A program made the position numbers and the translations under genes. From Sophora flavescens (Eukaryota > Streptophyta > Magnoliopsida > Fabales > Fabaceae): DNA of 64,000 bases. The notes under the pieces are model-generated. The model did not search any database. It had not been told where the DNA came from and worked only from the letters and a program-made list of their open reading frames with translations. Positions 11,115 through 22,241 of the stretch are shown piece after piece (position 1 is the stretch's first letter; every line of letters begins with the position of its first letter). Location: contig CM061062.1 of assembly GCA_030762895.1 (NCBI GenBank), positions 4,863,293 to 4,927,292 on the forward strand, written 5' to 3'.

Positions 11115-13421
11115 GTGTGTTATATGCAAAGATCCCTAAGTCTTGGGAGCCTTGGTGAAGTTGATCCGGAGATCGAGAGGACCTTCCACAGACGTAGAAG
11201 ACTACAAAGAGAGGGAGAAAGGTTAATTCCCATTCCACTCATGGCGAATCTCCCGTATACAAAACCTTTGAAGGACTACGCAGCCCCAAATGCGAGAGGC
11301 TTGCGAACTGGGATTGCAAGGCCAGAGATTGAGGCGGAGAACTACACTATACCGCCCATGCTAATCAACATGATTAGGCAACATCAATTCGGAGGATTGC
11401 CTTCGGAGGACCCGACCGATCAAATAGAGACATTCTTAGAGTTCACCGATGCAATCAGGATTAATGGAGCCTCGGTCGATGTTGTGCGTTTGAGATTATT
11501 CCCTTCATCTCTCACTGGAAAGGCGAAGGCCTGGCTTAAGCAAATTACCGCTAATACCTTGTCTACTTGGGACCAACTGGAGCAGGCGTTCTTGGAGAAA
11601 TTCTTCCCTCCATCCAAGACGGCCTACATAAGAACCCAGATCACAGGCTTCTTCCAGAAAGACGAAGAATCATTGTCAGAAGCTTGGGATCGTTACAAGG
11701 GACTGCTGGAGTCTTGCCCGCACCATGGACTCGAGAGGTGGTTAATAGTGCACACCTTCTATAACGGATTGGATTACTCTTCGAAGGTGTCACTTGATTC
11801 TGCAGCCGGTGGAGCATTTATGAATAGGCCTCTGACTGAGGCATTCAACATCATCGAGAATGTCGCCACCAACTACCACCAATGGGGATCCGAAAGAGGT
11901 AATAACCCAAACAAGATTTCGGGGGGTAAGTTTGAAGTAAGTAGCATTGATCTGATTATGTCTAAATTTGACTCACTAAATAAACGATTAGATAAGATTG
12001 AAAGAGCTAATGTGAGTGCAATAGGTGCTACTAACACTATTTGTGAGATTTGTGGAATGCAGGGACATGACATGATGGAATGCCCTCGTGGTATCGCTCA
12101 TGGATCCGGCGCTTCGGGTGAACAAGTGAACTCTTGTCACAACTTCTAAGACACGAACCCGAAGCTGCCCAACTATGCTCCCCCAAATCCCTACAACCAA
12201 AAGAAGAACAACCCTTACCTCTCCTACGGCAACTACAGCAACACGCTCAACCATGAGTTCCAAGAGGACCAAGGTAATAGGAGAGCCGCACCGGGGTATC
12301 CTCAGGTACAAAAATCTAAGCTCGAGTCTCTTATGGAAAGCTTTGTTGCCACGCAAACTCAGCAGAATGAGGCAATAAAGGAGCTAGCATCTAAGGTAGA
12401 TAACTTAGCAACTCATAACAAGATGCTAGAAACCCAAATTGCCCAACAAGCCAGCACGTACTCGAGACCTAAGGGTACATTCCCGGGGCAACCCGAAGCA
12501 AATCCCAATGAGCATTGCAATGCCATACACTTAAGGGATGACAAGCTTGGGCTGGGGGTAGCTAAAATGGAGGTGGAACCGGAGGAGGACACGAGTGAAA
12601 AGGAAGAGCCAGAACCAAAGTATGTCCCTCCACCACCGTACCAACCCCCGATACCTTTCCCACAAAGGTTGGTCAGGAAAAAGCAAGTAGATGTAGAGAC
12701 TAAAATGCCTACTAAACTGAAAGACCCAGGTAGTTTCTCCATCTCTTGCTCGATTGAACAAGTGCAAATTGACCAAGCCTTATGTGACCTAGGGGCTAGT
12801 GCGAGCTTGATTCCCCTCACTATCATGGAAAGGTTGGAAAGTAAAGAGTTGAGACCGTTCAAATTCTCCTTACAATTTGCGGATGGCTCAACTAGGACTC
12901 CTCTAGGCATACTAGAGAATGTTCCTGTAAAGGTAGGGAAATTCTTCATCCCTACCGACTTCCTGGTATTGGACATGAAAAGGAATTCTGAATTCCCCAT
13001 CATTTTAGGAAGGCCATTCTTGGCAACCGCTGGGGCAGTAATAGACGTAAGGAATGGTAAACTCTCTCTAAATGTAGAGGAAGGTAGGGTAAATTTTCAA
13101 TTGACTAACTCTTATAACAACCCTCCCTTTGAGAGCCATGTGTGCAAAATTGATGTAACGTCTCCAGTGGTAAAAGAAGAGCTGAACATGGAAGCAACTC
13201 CAAAGATATGCATGGCTAATGATGCACCCAGCAGTGATGGAATTGGAGTTGTTGTCCATACTGAAACAGAACTTCCGCCGGGAGGAAGGAAGGCTAGGAA
13301 GCTCCGAGATAAAAGAGCGAAGCGGAAGCGTAATTGGCCGTATGAGCAGAATCGGCTTTTTGAAGGAGTTCCTTGGAAGAGAAGTGTTCCTGCACATCTA
13401 CGCCCAGCCGACCCCGGTTAA
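11115..13421 (+). pseudogene. gag-protease polyprotein with one internal stop
   Basis: One frame runs from about 11115 to 13421 with a single TAA at 12147-12149. Upstream of it is a retrotransposon gag capsid region (MIRQHQFGGLPSEDPTDQIE, LTGKAKAWLKQI, DRYKGLLESCPHHGL) and a CCHC knuckle (CEICGMQGHDMMEC, about 12050). Downstream are a coiled linker, a Pro-rich stretch (12600-12660) and an aspartic protease: DLGASASLIPL (about 12787) and ILGRPFLATAGA (about 13003). DLGA in place of DTGA is usual for this group of plant proteases. The polyprotein ends with a basic tail instead of reverse transcriptase. The first ATG in frame is further in, at 11135-11300; the earlier start is chosen only by frame openness. 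Confidence 0.85.
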
Positions 13422-13619
13422 TTGAAGGAAGTATGGTCAAGCTTAAGACCATAAATAAGCGCTTCTTGGGAGGCAACCCAAGTTTTCTTTCCCTTTTCCT
13501 TTTGTTTTTGAATTAACCTCTTGAATAATTTGAGAAGATCAAGAGGCAAAAATATCATTAATAGGTTTGTCTAGTGTTTTCAGGTTGAGAAGGGAAGAAG
13601 AGCAGAGAAAAAATAAATT

Positions 13620-13860
13620 CAGAAGCCATCATGCCCTGACCGTGACAGTGGTCACGGCCGTGATGAACTAAACAAGAGCACAGAAAGGATCACGGCCTAG
13701 CCGTGACATCCATCACGGGCGTGATGAGTAGGATGCCACGATCAGAGAGCATCACGGCCTAGCCGTGATGTAGATCACGGCCGTGACAGGGCAACTCCTG
13801 AGGACCAGAAACGATCACGGCCTGCCCGTGATGAGCCTCACGGCCGTGATGCTATTTCCA
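13620..13860 (+). repeat. GC-palindrome minisatellite downstream of gag-pro
   Basis: Repeated units of the type GATCACGGCCTAGCCGTGA and ATCACGGCCGTGATG occur about every 30-40 bp. Each can fold as a GC-rich hairpin. The same motif class fills part of the LTRs (9558-9855, 15478-15775). Confidence 0.8.
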
Positions 13861-15238
13861 CCCAAGTTTTGACTGGAATGTAAGCCAACACCCGCTACTG
13901 ACTCGGTAAGTTGTTCCAATTTTTCTCCTCTCTCCGACTTGATTATTTACATTGGAGACAATGTAAGTAATCAAGCTTGGGGTGGGGGTATTTTTGCATT
14001 TGCATTGTTGCATTCATATTGCATTCACATAGGCATAGTTTGGTATGATCACATTCTTTAGATTGCCCCTCACTTAGAATATGCATTCAATTGTGAGAAC
14101 TTGGAGCCAAATGAATTGAGATAGTGAATTTTCGAACCCAATTTTTCATTATTCTTGTGATATGGCTAAAAATAAAATTTCTTGAGATAATCTTTTGATA
14201 GTTGATGATTAGCATGTGGTTCCTTAGGTTTGTGTACCTCACTGATTTTTGAACTACTAAATGTAAGATTTTGAGCCAAAAGGGGTATTCACTAAATCTA
14301 CCCCATTCCTTGTAATAGAGTGTTTTAAATCCTCTTGGACTGTATTTTCTAGAACTTGACTTGAAACCATTTCGAAACTTAAAAATTTTTTGAAAACATT
14401 TTTGGAAATGATTGAGGCACTAGGTATTTTTCCGGCCTTCTGAGCTTTGATTGATTAAATGCTACCCCTTAGTTGCCCAGTTTTGAGCCTAAAGAATAAA
14501 ATACTTTTCTTGGTACCTTGAATTACTTTGATGAATAATGCTTGGTATGACACCTTTTAAAGTATTACAAAAAGGGTAAATGGTAGTTTGAAAAAGTTTG
14601 GGATGAAAAAGTTAGAAAATATTTTTCTTGTGCTAAAAATCTCCCCTTCTCCAAATAAATAAAAATGAAATAAACAAAAGAAAAAAAAGATGGAGAAGGG
14701 GATGACAAAGAAAGTGAGAAATGAAAATAAAAAAAAAGAAAAGAAAAGAAAAAAAAAGGGTGGAGAAGTGAATCAAAGCCCCTAAAAGGTATTTTAGAAG
14801 GTGTCATGCTTTGCAATGTTTGATGATTTGTCTAGCCTTCTTGAAATTCCCTTTCCTTGATTTTCCCACCTAACAATAAATCCCATGGCCCCATTACAAC
14901 CAAAGTAAAAGACCTCTTGATTCTTATGTGTTTTCATTAATAAAGTAGAGATTTGGTTAATAGTCAAGCCTATGGTAGAATACTTTCCTTGAGGAAATGG
15001 AGTGAATTGTCAAATACCCTAAAAACACTTGAGTGAGGTGAGATGAGTGCCCAAATCAGTGAGAATATGAACTTGAAGAACCTAAGCTTCTAATTGGACT
15101 TGAACTTGATTATCTCTTGAGTGCTTATTGAATATGTCTGTCACTTGGATTAGCTTCTAGGGTTCTTGGTTCACTATCCATGCTTTGAATGATTTATATC
15201 TTATGGCCTGAGTAATTGCTTGAGGACAAGCAAAGTTT
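13861..15238. other. Non-coding 3' part of the gypsy element
   Basis: No reverse transcriptase or other coding region is visible. The sequence includes an A/G-rich stretch at 14650-14765 and several recurrent short A+T words. It lies where pol or an additional ORF would be in a full-length relative. Confidence 0.6.
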
Positions 15239-15254
15239 TAAGCTTGGGGTGATT
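15239..15254 (+). other. Polypurine tract region of the gypsy element
   Basis: TAAGCTTGGGGTGATT directly precedes the 3' LTR, in the position of the plus-strand primer. Confidence 0.55.
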
Positions 15255-16883
15255 TGATGAGTGTGATTTCACATCATCTTTGTCTATCATTTCGCATGCA
15301 TTTTCATGTAGTTTAGGCATATTTTTATTAGATTTTAGGTTAATTTTCCTTTGGAATGGGTAAGGCGGTTTTCGTGTGTTGTTTTGTAGAAATCAAGGGT
15401 AAAATGCTCAAGATCAACCATGATGAAGTTTGGATGAAGAGTGGAGCTTTAAAAGTGAAGAAAATGAGACAAACAGAGTCCATCACGGCCTAGCCGTGAT
15501 GCCCATCACGGCCATGATCGAGCAAAACGGAAAAGGAACAAAGGCTGAAGTCAGAGTCTATCACGGCCTGGCCGTGATAGCCATCACGGCCGTGACCCAA
15601 CACCCCCACAAGTCAGAGCCCATCACGGCCACAGCCGTAATTCTTATCACGGCCACAAAAGGAAGGCTCGCGACGCGAAAGAGGACTCGCCATACGAAAG
15701 TCCTGAATTTTCTAGAATTGCCAGAAACAGAGACCGTCACGGCCTGGCCGTGATGGCCATCACGACCGTGACGTGAATTACTTGGATCAGAAGCAACCGA
15801 AATAGATCAGATTTTGAGTTGGATTGGGACTCTAACTTCCCAATTTCTATAAATATGGACCAGGCAGATGCAGAACAGATCATCTATCACCATCTAGGAC
15901 ACCTTTTGGCTACATTTTAGCATAGATCTCTCTTCTCCTCCTCTCTTCTCTGATTTTTGTATTTTTCATTATGTTGTCAACCCAGCTTGTCATCTCCATG
16001 GCAAGACTGGAGTAGTAGTTTGTTTCTAGGGATAGGGGCTCTGCCCGAGTTTTGTTTACGATGCTGATTTTGATGTAATATCTTTGTAATTATGATTTTG
16101 CTTTAGATCTGATTTCTAGCGTTTTAATCAATCGTAAAATCGGCGACCGCTTATTTGCGTGACGTAGACGTTCTAAGGAGGAACCTAGCGGTGAACTTAG
16201 GATTTCTACTGTGTTTCACTCGTAAAGTCCGGCGGCCGCTTATCAGCGAGACGTGGATATTCTAAGGAGGAACCTAGCGGTGAACTTAGGTTATTTGCAT
16301 GACTGAGACATTCTAAGGAGGAACCTAGCGGTGAACTTAGGTGTCGGACCTATAGAAGTCAGACTTGGGACTGAAATCACGAGAGTTAGAAGCCGTCCCT
16401 CGAGGAGCAACGAGTTGTCACGAAGCGCAAAGGGTTCAATCTGGGATCGACTACCACGAGAGTAGGGGTCGGGTCAATTGGGCACGGCTTTTGTAACTCG
16501 AGAGGGAGCTTAAGCTATTAGAGGATAAACTCGCCTTCAAGGCAATTTCGTTAATCAACAAAGGTAAATCAGATTAGTAACATAAACAGCCTCAAAGGTA
16601 ACCCAAATCCCTAGGAATCCATTTAGATCAAAACCCCAAAAACATTTGTTTTCTGTTTTAATTGTTTTCTGCTCATCTATCTTTTAGTTTCAAATTCAAA
16701 AGCCTTTTCACTCAAAACATAAAAATCCTCTAAAAAGTCCAGATTCACTCAATTCGAAATTAATTGTGATTCGGGAACACAATCTCTGTGGGTTCGATAT
16801 CTTTTATTACTTGACGGCAATCCGGTACACTTGCCGCAATCGCAGACGCGGCGCGCAACTCGCGCGCGTCTTACGAGCTATCA
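15255..16883 (+). repeat. 3' LTR of the gypsy element
   Basis: 1629 bp, nearly identical to 9336-10965, including the palindrome block, the TATA box (15848-15856) and the three AAGGAGGAACCTAGCGGTGA copies. Ends TATCA at 16883. Confidence 0.9.
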
Positions 16884-17643
16884 ATAATATGCCATGCTAC
16901 CTAGATGGTTACAACATATGCAGTTGTTTTCACCAGATTCATTTTACAAGATCGAGACCAACCTATATGTGGTGGGCAACCATGTGAACAACCAATATCG
17001 CACGTTTCATCGTGTTTTCTGGACGTTTAGACAATGTTGTGATGCATTTAATCACTTCAAACCAATAATACAGGTTGATGGCACATTTCTGTATGGTAAG
17101 TATCGTGGCACACTGTTGATTGCCACATCACAGGATGGAAACAGTCATTTACTGCCGCTTGCTTTTGCTGTTGTGGAAGGAGAAACTTTAGATGCGTGGT
17201 CTTGGTTTTTGGGATTAATCCGGGAACATGTTACAAATAAGACCGGTATATGTCTGATCTCCGATCGGCACCAAAGCATTAAATCAGCCGTTTCGAATCC
17301 TCACCTAGGTTGGCATCCTCCAAAGGCTTATCATATATACTGTATTCCACATATAGCCAGTAATTTCGACCAGAGATTCAAGAATAAAAATTTGAAGGAG
17401 GAACTGATGACTCTCGGTATGTCTTTTCAAATTACATAATTTTTGTATTTATGTTTTCTTTAATAATATGGCGATCTAAATAAGTTAACGTTTTTGTATA
17501 GGGTACACCGCATGCAAGATAAACTTCGATCGGAAGCTTGAGAAATTCCGTGAAACCAGTCCTGAAATACAAAGGTGGATTGATGGCATTAGGAAGAAGA
17601 AATGGTCACTGGCTTATGATGATGGTGGTCGTCGATTTGGACA
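16884..17643 (+). pseudogene. MULE transposase, copy A, DDE core
   Basis: The frame resumes after the gypsy insertion: MLPRWLQHMQLFSPD, then the catalytic core. First Asp is in IQVDGTFLYGKYRG (GAT at 17077), followed by LPLAFAVVEGETLDAWSWF; the second Asp is in ICLISDRHQSIKSAV (GAT at 17263). An intron follows (donor GT near 17416, acceptor AG near 17501), then FRETSPEIQRWIDGIRKKKW. The glycine in VVEGE is intact here, whereas copy B has a stop. The segment ends at the solo LTR. Confidence 0.85.
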
Positions 17644-18894
17644 TGATAAGCCGCTGGCTCATCTAGTTTTATGACTAGTATGACCGTGGTTTTGTGCTAA
17701 TTATATCTCATTTTCGCCCAAATTAGACTTGATTGTCTTTAAGCATCATTCTGAGTCGTTTAAGTATTTTTAGGTTATTTTAGTTAATTTAGATTTGAAT
17801 AAAGTACTTACTGTTAATCCTTGTTTTCAGGTAATAAAAAGAAGCAGTTCTGGAGTTCTTCGCCCCGCGAAAGGCTGTTCGCCCCGCGAACCTGAAGACT
17901 GACTGTGCCAGAAAATGCAATCCTCTCTGTCTCACCCCGCGAATACTTGACTCGCCTCGCGAGTAATCCAACCCTGGAAGACCAGAAGCCATCACGGCTT
18001 ACCCGTGTTGAAGGTCACGGCTGTGACAGTTTGGAATTCGAAGAGTCTCGCCTCGCGAATGATAAGCTCGCCTCGCGAGCTCGCCAAACACTGAAGACGG
18101 TTCATAATATTCGCCTCGCGAGCTCGTGGAATCCAGAAGCTGTATTTAAGTCTGTTGTAGGACAGAACTGATCTCTCTTCCTCTTATCTTCTCCTTTTCT
18201 TTTCTTTTCACAGTTGCGGCTGCAACAGTAGGAATTAGGTTTAGTGCTTTGTTTTTCTTTTGTAATGGAGAACTAGTCTCCTTTGATTAATCTACTGCGA
18301 TTGGTTTCCATTGACGCTTGAGGTTTTGTGATTCCTGAACTTTATGCTATTCTCTTTCAATACTTGTTTTATATGTTCTGTTTGCTTAATTCAGGATTAT
18401 ATAGGATAAGTATTGATTTGTTTCGATGATTGTATGTTCCTATACTTAATCGCGTTTGCTTAATTCGCGTGTGTTCAATCATGTTCGCTTAGTTCAGGAG
18501 TGCTTCACCCCGTTTGCTTAATTCGGGAATAGGAACATATGTCTCGTAGTATTGATATCCCTTGTTAATTGATGCTACAATCGAAAAGGGTTTAGAATCT
18601 GCTTAGGGCATGGAATTATATAAATCAATGATAGTGGGAAACCGAGAACAGTAGGTTGATCGTCTTTAGCTTATTTGATAGTTATTTTATTTGCTTTGTT
18701 TTTATTGCATTATTTGCTGCTCTGTTTTCTTAATTTAGTTTCAATTCTCCATACCCCCCCCCCCCCCCCCAAAACCGACTTTTCTGTTAACAACAACCCA
18801 AGAGTCATTGTGAGACGATACTCGAGTTGTCGCTTCCTAACTACATTTTTACAAACCGCTCGTAATTTTTGGAGCGTGCGCGACAGCGCGACCA
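17644..18894 (+). mobile_element. Solo LTR (second LTR family) in the transposase gene
   Basis: Starts TGATAAGCC and ends GACAGCGCGACCA. It is flanked by GGACA on both sides (17639-17643, 18895-18899), and copy B has the empty site. It belongs to the same family as the LTRs at 22242-24794 and 27751-29021 but in the opposite orientation. It contains TTCGCCCCGCGAA and CTCGCCTCGCGAG motifs plus TCACGGC elements (17860-18120), and a poly-C run near 18757. No internal region is present. Confidence 0.85.
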
Positions 18895-19617
18895 GGACAC
18901 ATGACAACCAATTTGTCTGAATGCGTGAATAAAATTTTAAAGGTTGCTAGGAATCTGCCAATCACCGCTTTGGTTAAGTGTTCATATGGTAGGATCGTCG
19001 AGTATTTTGTTCAGCGGGGTGTGGAAGCAAGAGGCAAGCTTAGTTCTGGTCACCGGTATTCTGACAAGGCAATGAAGAAGCTCTTGAAACATCAAGAAGA
19101 TGCTTCTACGCATCAGGTTCGCCGATATGACACCCAGAATCTACGATTCGAGGTCGAAGAGGCTTTCAATCCGGTCACCAAGAGAGGGGGTCGCTGTTGG
19201 AGGGTTAACTTACAAACTAAATATTGTCAGTGTGGAAACTTCCAAGCATATCATTTTCCATGTTCACATGTCATTGCTGCTTGTGCGGCCATGATGCTCG
19301 ACCATGATCAGTATGTCAACAATGTTTACAAATGGCACAGTATCATTAATGTTTACGCTGCCCAGTGGTTTCCAATCGGAAATGAGGAAGAAATACCCGA
19401 GATACAACAGCCTTGGACCTTAGTTCTGGATGTGTTGATGCTACGCTCGAAAGGGAGACCCAAGTCAACCCGCATTCGTAATGAGATGGATTGGGTAGAG
19501 TCACAACCGACCCAACGATGTGGATTGTGTAGATCTCAGGGTCATAACCGGCGTCACTGCCCTCAACGAACTAGAGGATCAGGAAGTGGAGGAGTTGGTA
19601 TGGAAGAAAATATTTAG
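18895..19617 (+). pseudogene. MULE transposase, copy A, C-terminal part
   Basis: After the solo LTR the frame continues with MTTNLSECVN, which contains the likely third catalytic residue (Glu). Next comes an intact SWIM zinc finger (YCQCGNF...FPCSHVIAAC, about 19228-19290). The end is a CCHC knuckle (CGLCRSQGHNRRHC, about 19520-19560) and a Gly/Ser tail ending in TAG at 19615. This third is open from 18901 to its stop. Copy B has lost a SWIM cysteine and gained a stop in the same stretch. Confidence 0.88.
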
Positions 19618-19855
19618 ATTACACCCTATTATGTATGCTTTCCAATGCTTTGTTTTACCATAGTCAAATGTTACGGCATATAATTAGTACGTTTTGTTAT
19701 AATAATAAATGGCTGTAATTTCAAGACGAAACAAAAACATAACGAAACAAAATATCTAGTTACCCTACTAAATACAAAATTGGTATAAATGTTCGTTAAG
19801 TACAAAATATCAATTACATAATATTCTACATAATTACAATGCAACTGTAAGGTGA
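19618..19855. other. Convergent intergenic spacer, copy A
   Basis: About 240 bp between the 3' ends of the transposase and PMD genes. AT-rich with no gene. Copy B has the matching spacer inverted at 45887-46170. Confidence 0.7.
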
Positions 19856-20614
19856 CTACTGAGCGTGATCACCATCATGCTGAAAGGGAGACAAGATGCA
19901 CTGTTGTTGTTTATCTCGAGCCTCACGACCTCGATTTCTTCTGACATTGGGCTCAACTTGAATTGGCTCTTCACTTGCTGAGCTAGAGTCTAAAACTGCG
20001 GAGAAGTCGACGTTCAAGTCAATACCCACACCAACGTATCCAGGAGAGTATATTGGGGTGTTTTGTATTTTTCATGCGATTGGGTGCTCCTGGTGTGTTA
20101 GCAGTCGGGTGATATGCGGGTGGTGTGAAGAACAAATTGGGTGAATTTGGATGCATAGGGGAATGAGTATGCATGGACGATGAGCAATGGGAAGGCATGG
20201 ACGATGGTCCTGCCATGTCAGTATGAAAATACGTTGGAGCGTGTTCCTGTGAAAAGTCATGACCCTGGGTGGGCGCATAATAATATCCTTCTCCACGTGC
20301 CGGCATAGGCGGTGTGTAGAAATTATGTTGTTCCAGACGCTGTCTTCTCCTACCAAGAGACTGACCCTCCACTATTGCTGCTAGCACACGTGCGAACGCA
20401 GGAATCGGTTCCACGGCTTGTATGAGAGGTACAGCTGAGACAGTAGGTATAGTGATGCTATCCGCCTCGTCCGATGCTGCCATAATAGCCGCAAGCTCTT
20501 GATTAAGTTCACCAAATGTGAACTCTGGTTGACCCTCGGGAGTACTTAAGTAGTACGATCGCTCCATCCCATAAGCCTACAGCAAGGTTAATAACTATTA
20601 ACAATAATTTATCA
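19856..20614 (-). pseudogene. PMD gene, copy A, last exon and C-terminus
   Basis: Minus-strand MERSYYLSTPEGQPEFTFGELNQEL followed by a low-complexity Pro/His/Ser-rich tail (YAPTQGHDFSQEHAPTYF). Copy A keeps Gln (CAA) where copy B has TAA. A run of five T (20068-20072) matches the five-A run of copy B; one base fewer would join the tail to SPGYVGVGIDLNVNFS and a Glu-rich end that stays open to TAG at 19856. 20527-20614 is a duplicate of 36030-36117 on the other side of the copia block. Confidence 0.75.
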
Positions 20615-20774
20615 GGGAACATGATATTGAACCATACAAGGGTGACACATTCTATGTCTTGTGTTCAATATAGATATATGGACAAAGGGATAATAATGCA
20701 CATGAATATTTGTCACAGAAAGGTTTCGTCAAATCACTGACTTTCTCACTACTTAGGTGGCAGTGATGTATTGC
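20611..20774 (-). repeat. Inverted copia LTR fragment at the insertion junction
   Basis: These ~164 bp are the reverse complement of the copia LTR interval around 21310-21474. The left joint overlaps the gene by TATCA, and the right joint runs through GCT into a second primer-site fragment (CTGATACCAC, 20776-20785) next to the 3' LTR. Confidence 0.85.
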
Positions 20775-20785
20775 TCTGATACCAC

Positions 20786-22123
20786 TGTTGGGAATTTGCG
20801 TATAAAACAAAATAACGCAGCGGAAAAAAATTCCCATTGAAGGATCCTTGCGAATGGTCATGATTCATGGTCAGAAGATTTACCTCTTGAAGCGATGAGA
20901 ATTGATTGAAATCGTCTATCACGAACACCGCACTAACGATGTCTCTAAGGTATCCACACGAGCAGATCCCGTGAACGTCCAACGTCACGAACATGAAGTG
21001 TCTCTGCCTCACAGTGCTAGCTTCGAAAACTGAGACCTACTGCTCACTGTCACTCTCAATGTGCGGCTAGGGTAAAAACCGTGTAGGCACAATAGCTTAA
21101 GTGGTCTACTTATAGTAGCACCTCCTTAAGTGAGTTAGTGAGCAGCGTTTGACCTAAGCCCCATGTATATGCGCTAGGCCCAATAGAAAACTCCAACTCT
21201 CCTTTTAATGCTTCTTTTAATCCGCTCTTATGTGTGTGACCCTATATGTTCCCAAAACGTTAGTAGTAATATTAAATCCCATTTAATATTACAAACAGTG
21301 AGCGGTATCTAGCAATACATCACTGCCACCTAAGTAGTGAGAAAGTCAGTGATTTGACGAAACCTTTCTGTGGCAAATATTCATGTGCATTATTATCCCT
21401 TTGTCCATATATCTATATTGAACACAAGACATATAATGTGTCACCCTTGTATGGTTCAATATCATGTTCCCTGATACCCGAGTAGACTTAACAACAAATG
21501 AGGTCAATATCTCATATTGACTCATTTCAAAGACTGCCCATGCATTTTACAGTCTCACTCTATCAGGGGGCCCACAGATATTACTCCTGTTATGTATGAG
21601 GGACAAATTCCATCTAGGTCACTCACATCCCTCTGCATGGCTCGTGGTATGCCCAATGACCGTCTTTATAATCATCCTATTTCAGATGACGTTTGACGAT
21701 ATTAAAGCACACGACTCCCCATGTAGGGATCGTAGCGATTTCAGGTCGAAGGATTGCATACACCATTGTCACTATGAGAACTACTTATGACACTCACATA
21801 ACGCTCCATGTAGTGTTCTCATGGTGGGTTAATCCAGTACATCATTACTCTAATGTGTACCTATGTGGCGACTCGATATCTCATATCCATGACTCGTGAG
21901 ATATGGTCATCAGTCTGCACACATAATAGTATCAATTGTATTATTATTGTCCTTATTAATAAAATACTTGACGACGGATATTTAAGAATAGGATTTCATT
22001 GTTCAATAGTGTCTCACGATCAAGTCATGTACTTGATATTCTATTAAACTGAAATTTCTATTTTAAGGACTTTATTATGTTTAAACAAGTAACACAATAA
22101 ACTGGAATGCCTCATATCATATC

Positions 22124-22192
<69 letters not shown>

Positions 22193-22241
22193 GGCAAGAT
22201 ACAAATGTAAGTCTAAGAAATACACTGGCCTCTAGGGCTTA
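20786..22241 (-). repeat. 3' LTR of the copia element
   Basis: Ends in CCCAACA on the minus strand at 20786 and starts TGTAAGCCC (now split, the last bases being at 29027-29028). Closely similar to 34627-36022 but with a much longer (TA)n run at 22129-22190. Confidence 0.88.
22129..22190. repeat. (TA)n microsatellite in the copia 3' LTR
   Basis: About 60 bp of alternating TA. The 5' LTR has only a short TA run at the same place (35958-35969), so it expanded after insertion. Confidence 0.9.

Larger units (their letters stand above)
9336..16883 (+). mobile_element. Ty3/gypsy-type LTR element, gag-protease only
   Basis: The element is 7548 bp with LTRs at 9336-10965 and 15255-16883. It interrupts the copy A transposase. 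Copy B keeps the empty site, and comparison gives a target duplication of ATCAT (9331-9335) and ATAAT (16884-16888), one mismatch. It encodes gag and protease but no reverse transcriptase, RNase H or integrase, so it must be non-autonomous. The primer site and the DLGA-type protease suggest the Athila/Tat side of gypsy (inference). A sequence after the ORF near 13460-13482, GCTTCTTGGGAGGCAACCC, resembles a post-coding motif I associate with such elements. Confidence 0.85.

Noticed and set aside
13620..13860. CRISPR-like or terminator-like GC hairpins
   Set aside because: Spacing is irregular, spacers are not unique, and the same motif is dispersed in LTRs; best read as a minisatellite.
18675..18920. 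ORF spanning the solo LTR end and the transposase
   Set aside because: Crosses a poly-C tract and an insertion joint; chance frame.
20776..20785. Second functional copia primer site marking another element
   Set aside because: Only a fragment next to the 3' LTR and an inverted LTR piece; explained better by aberrant integration.
21596..22047. ORFs within copia LTRs (also 35340-35823)
   Set aside because: Occur in both LTRs in the sense opposite to the element; no conserved domain.
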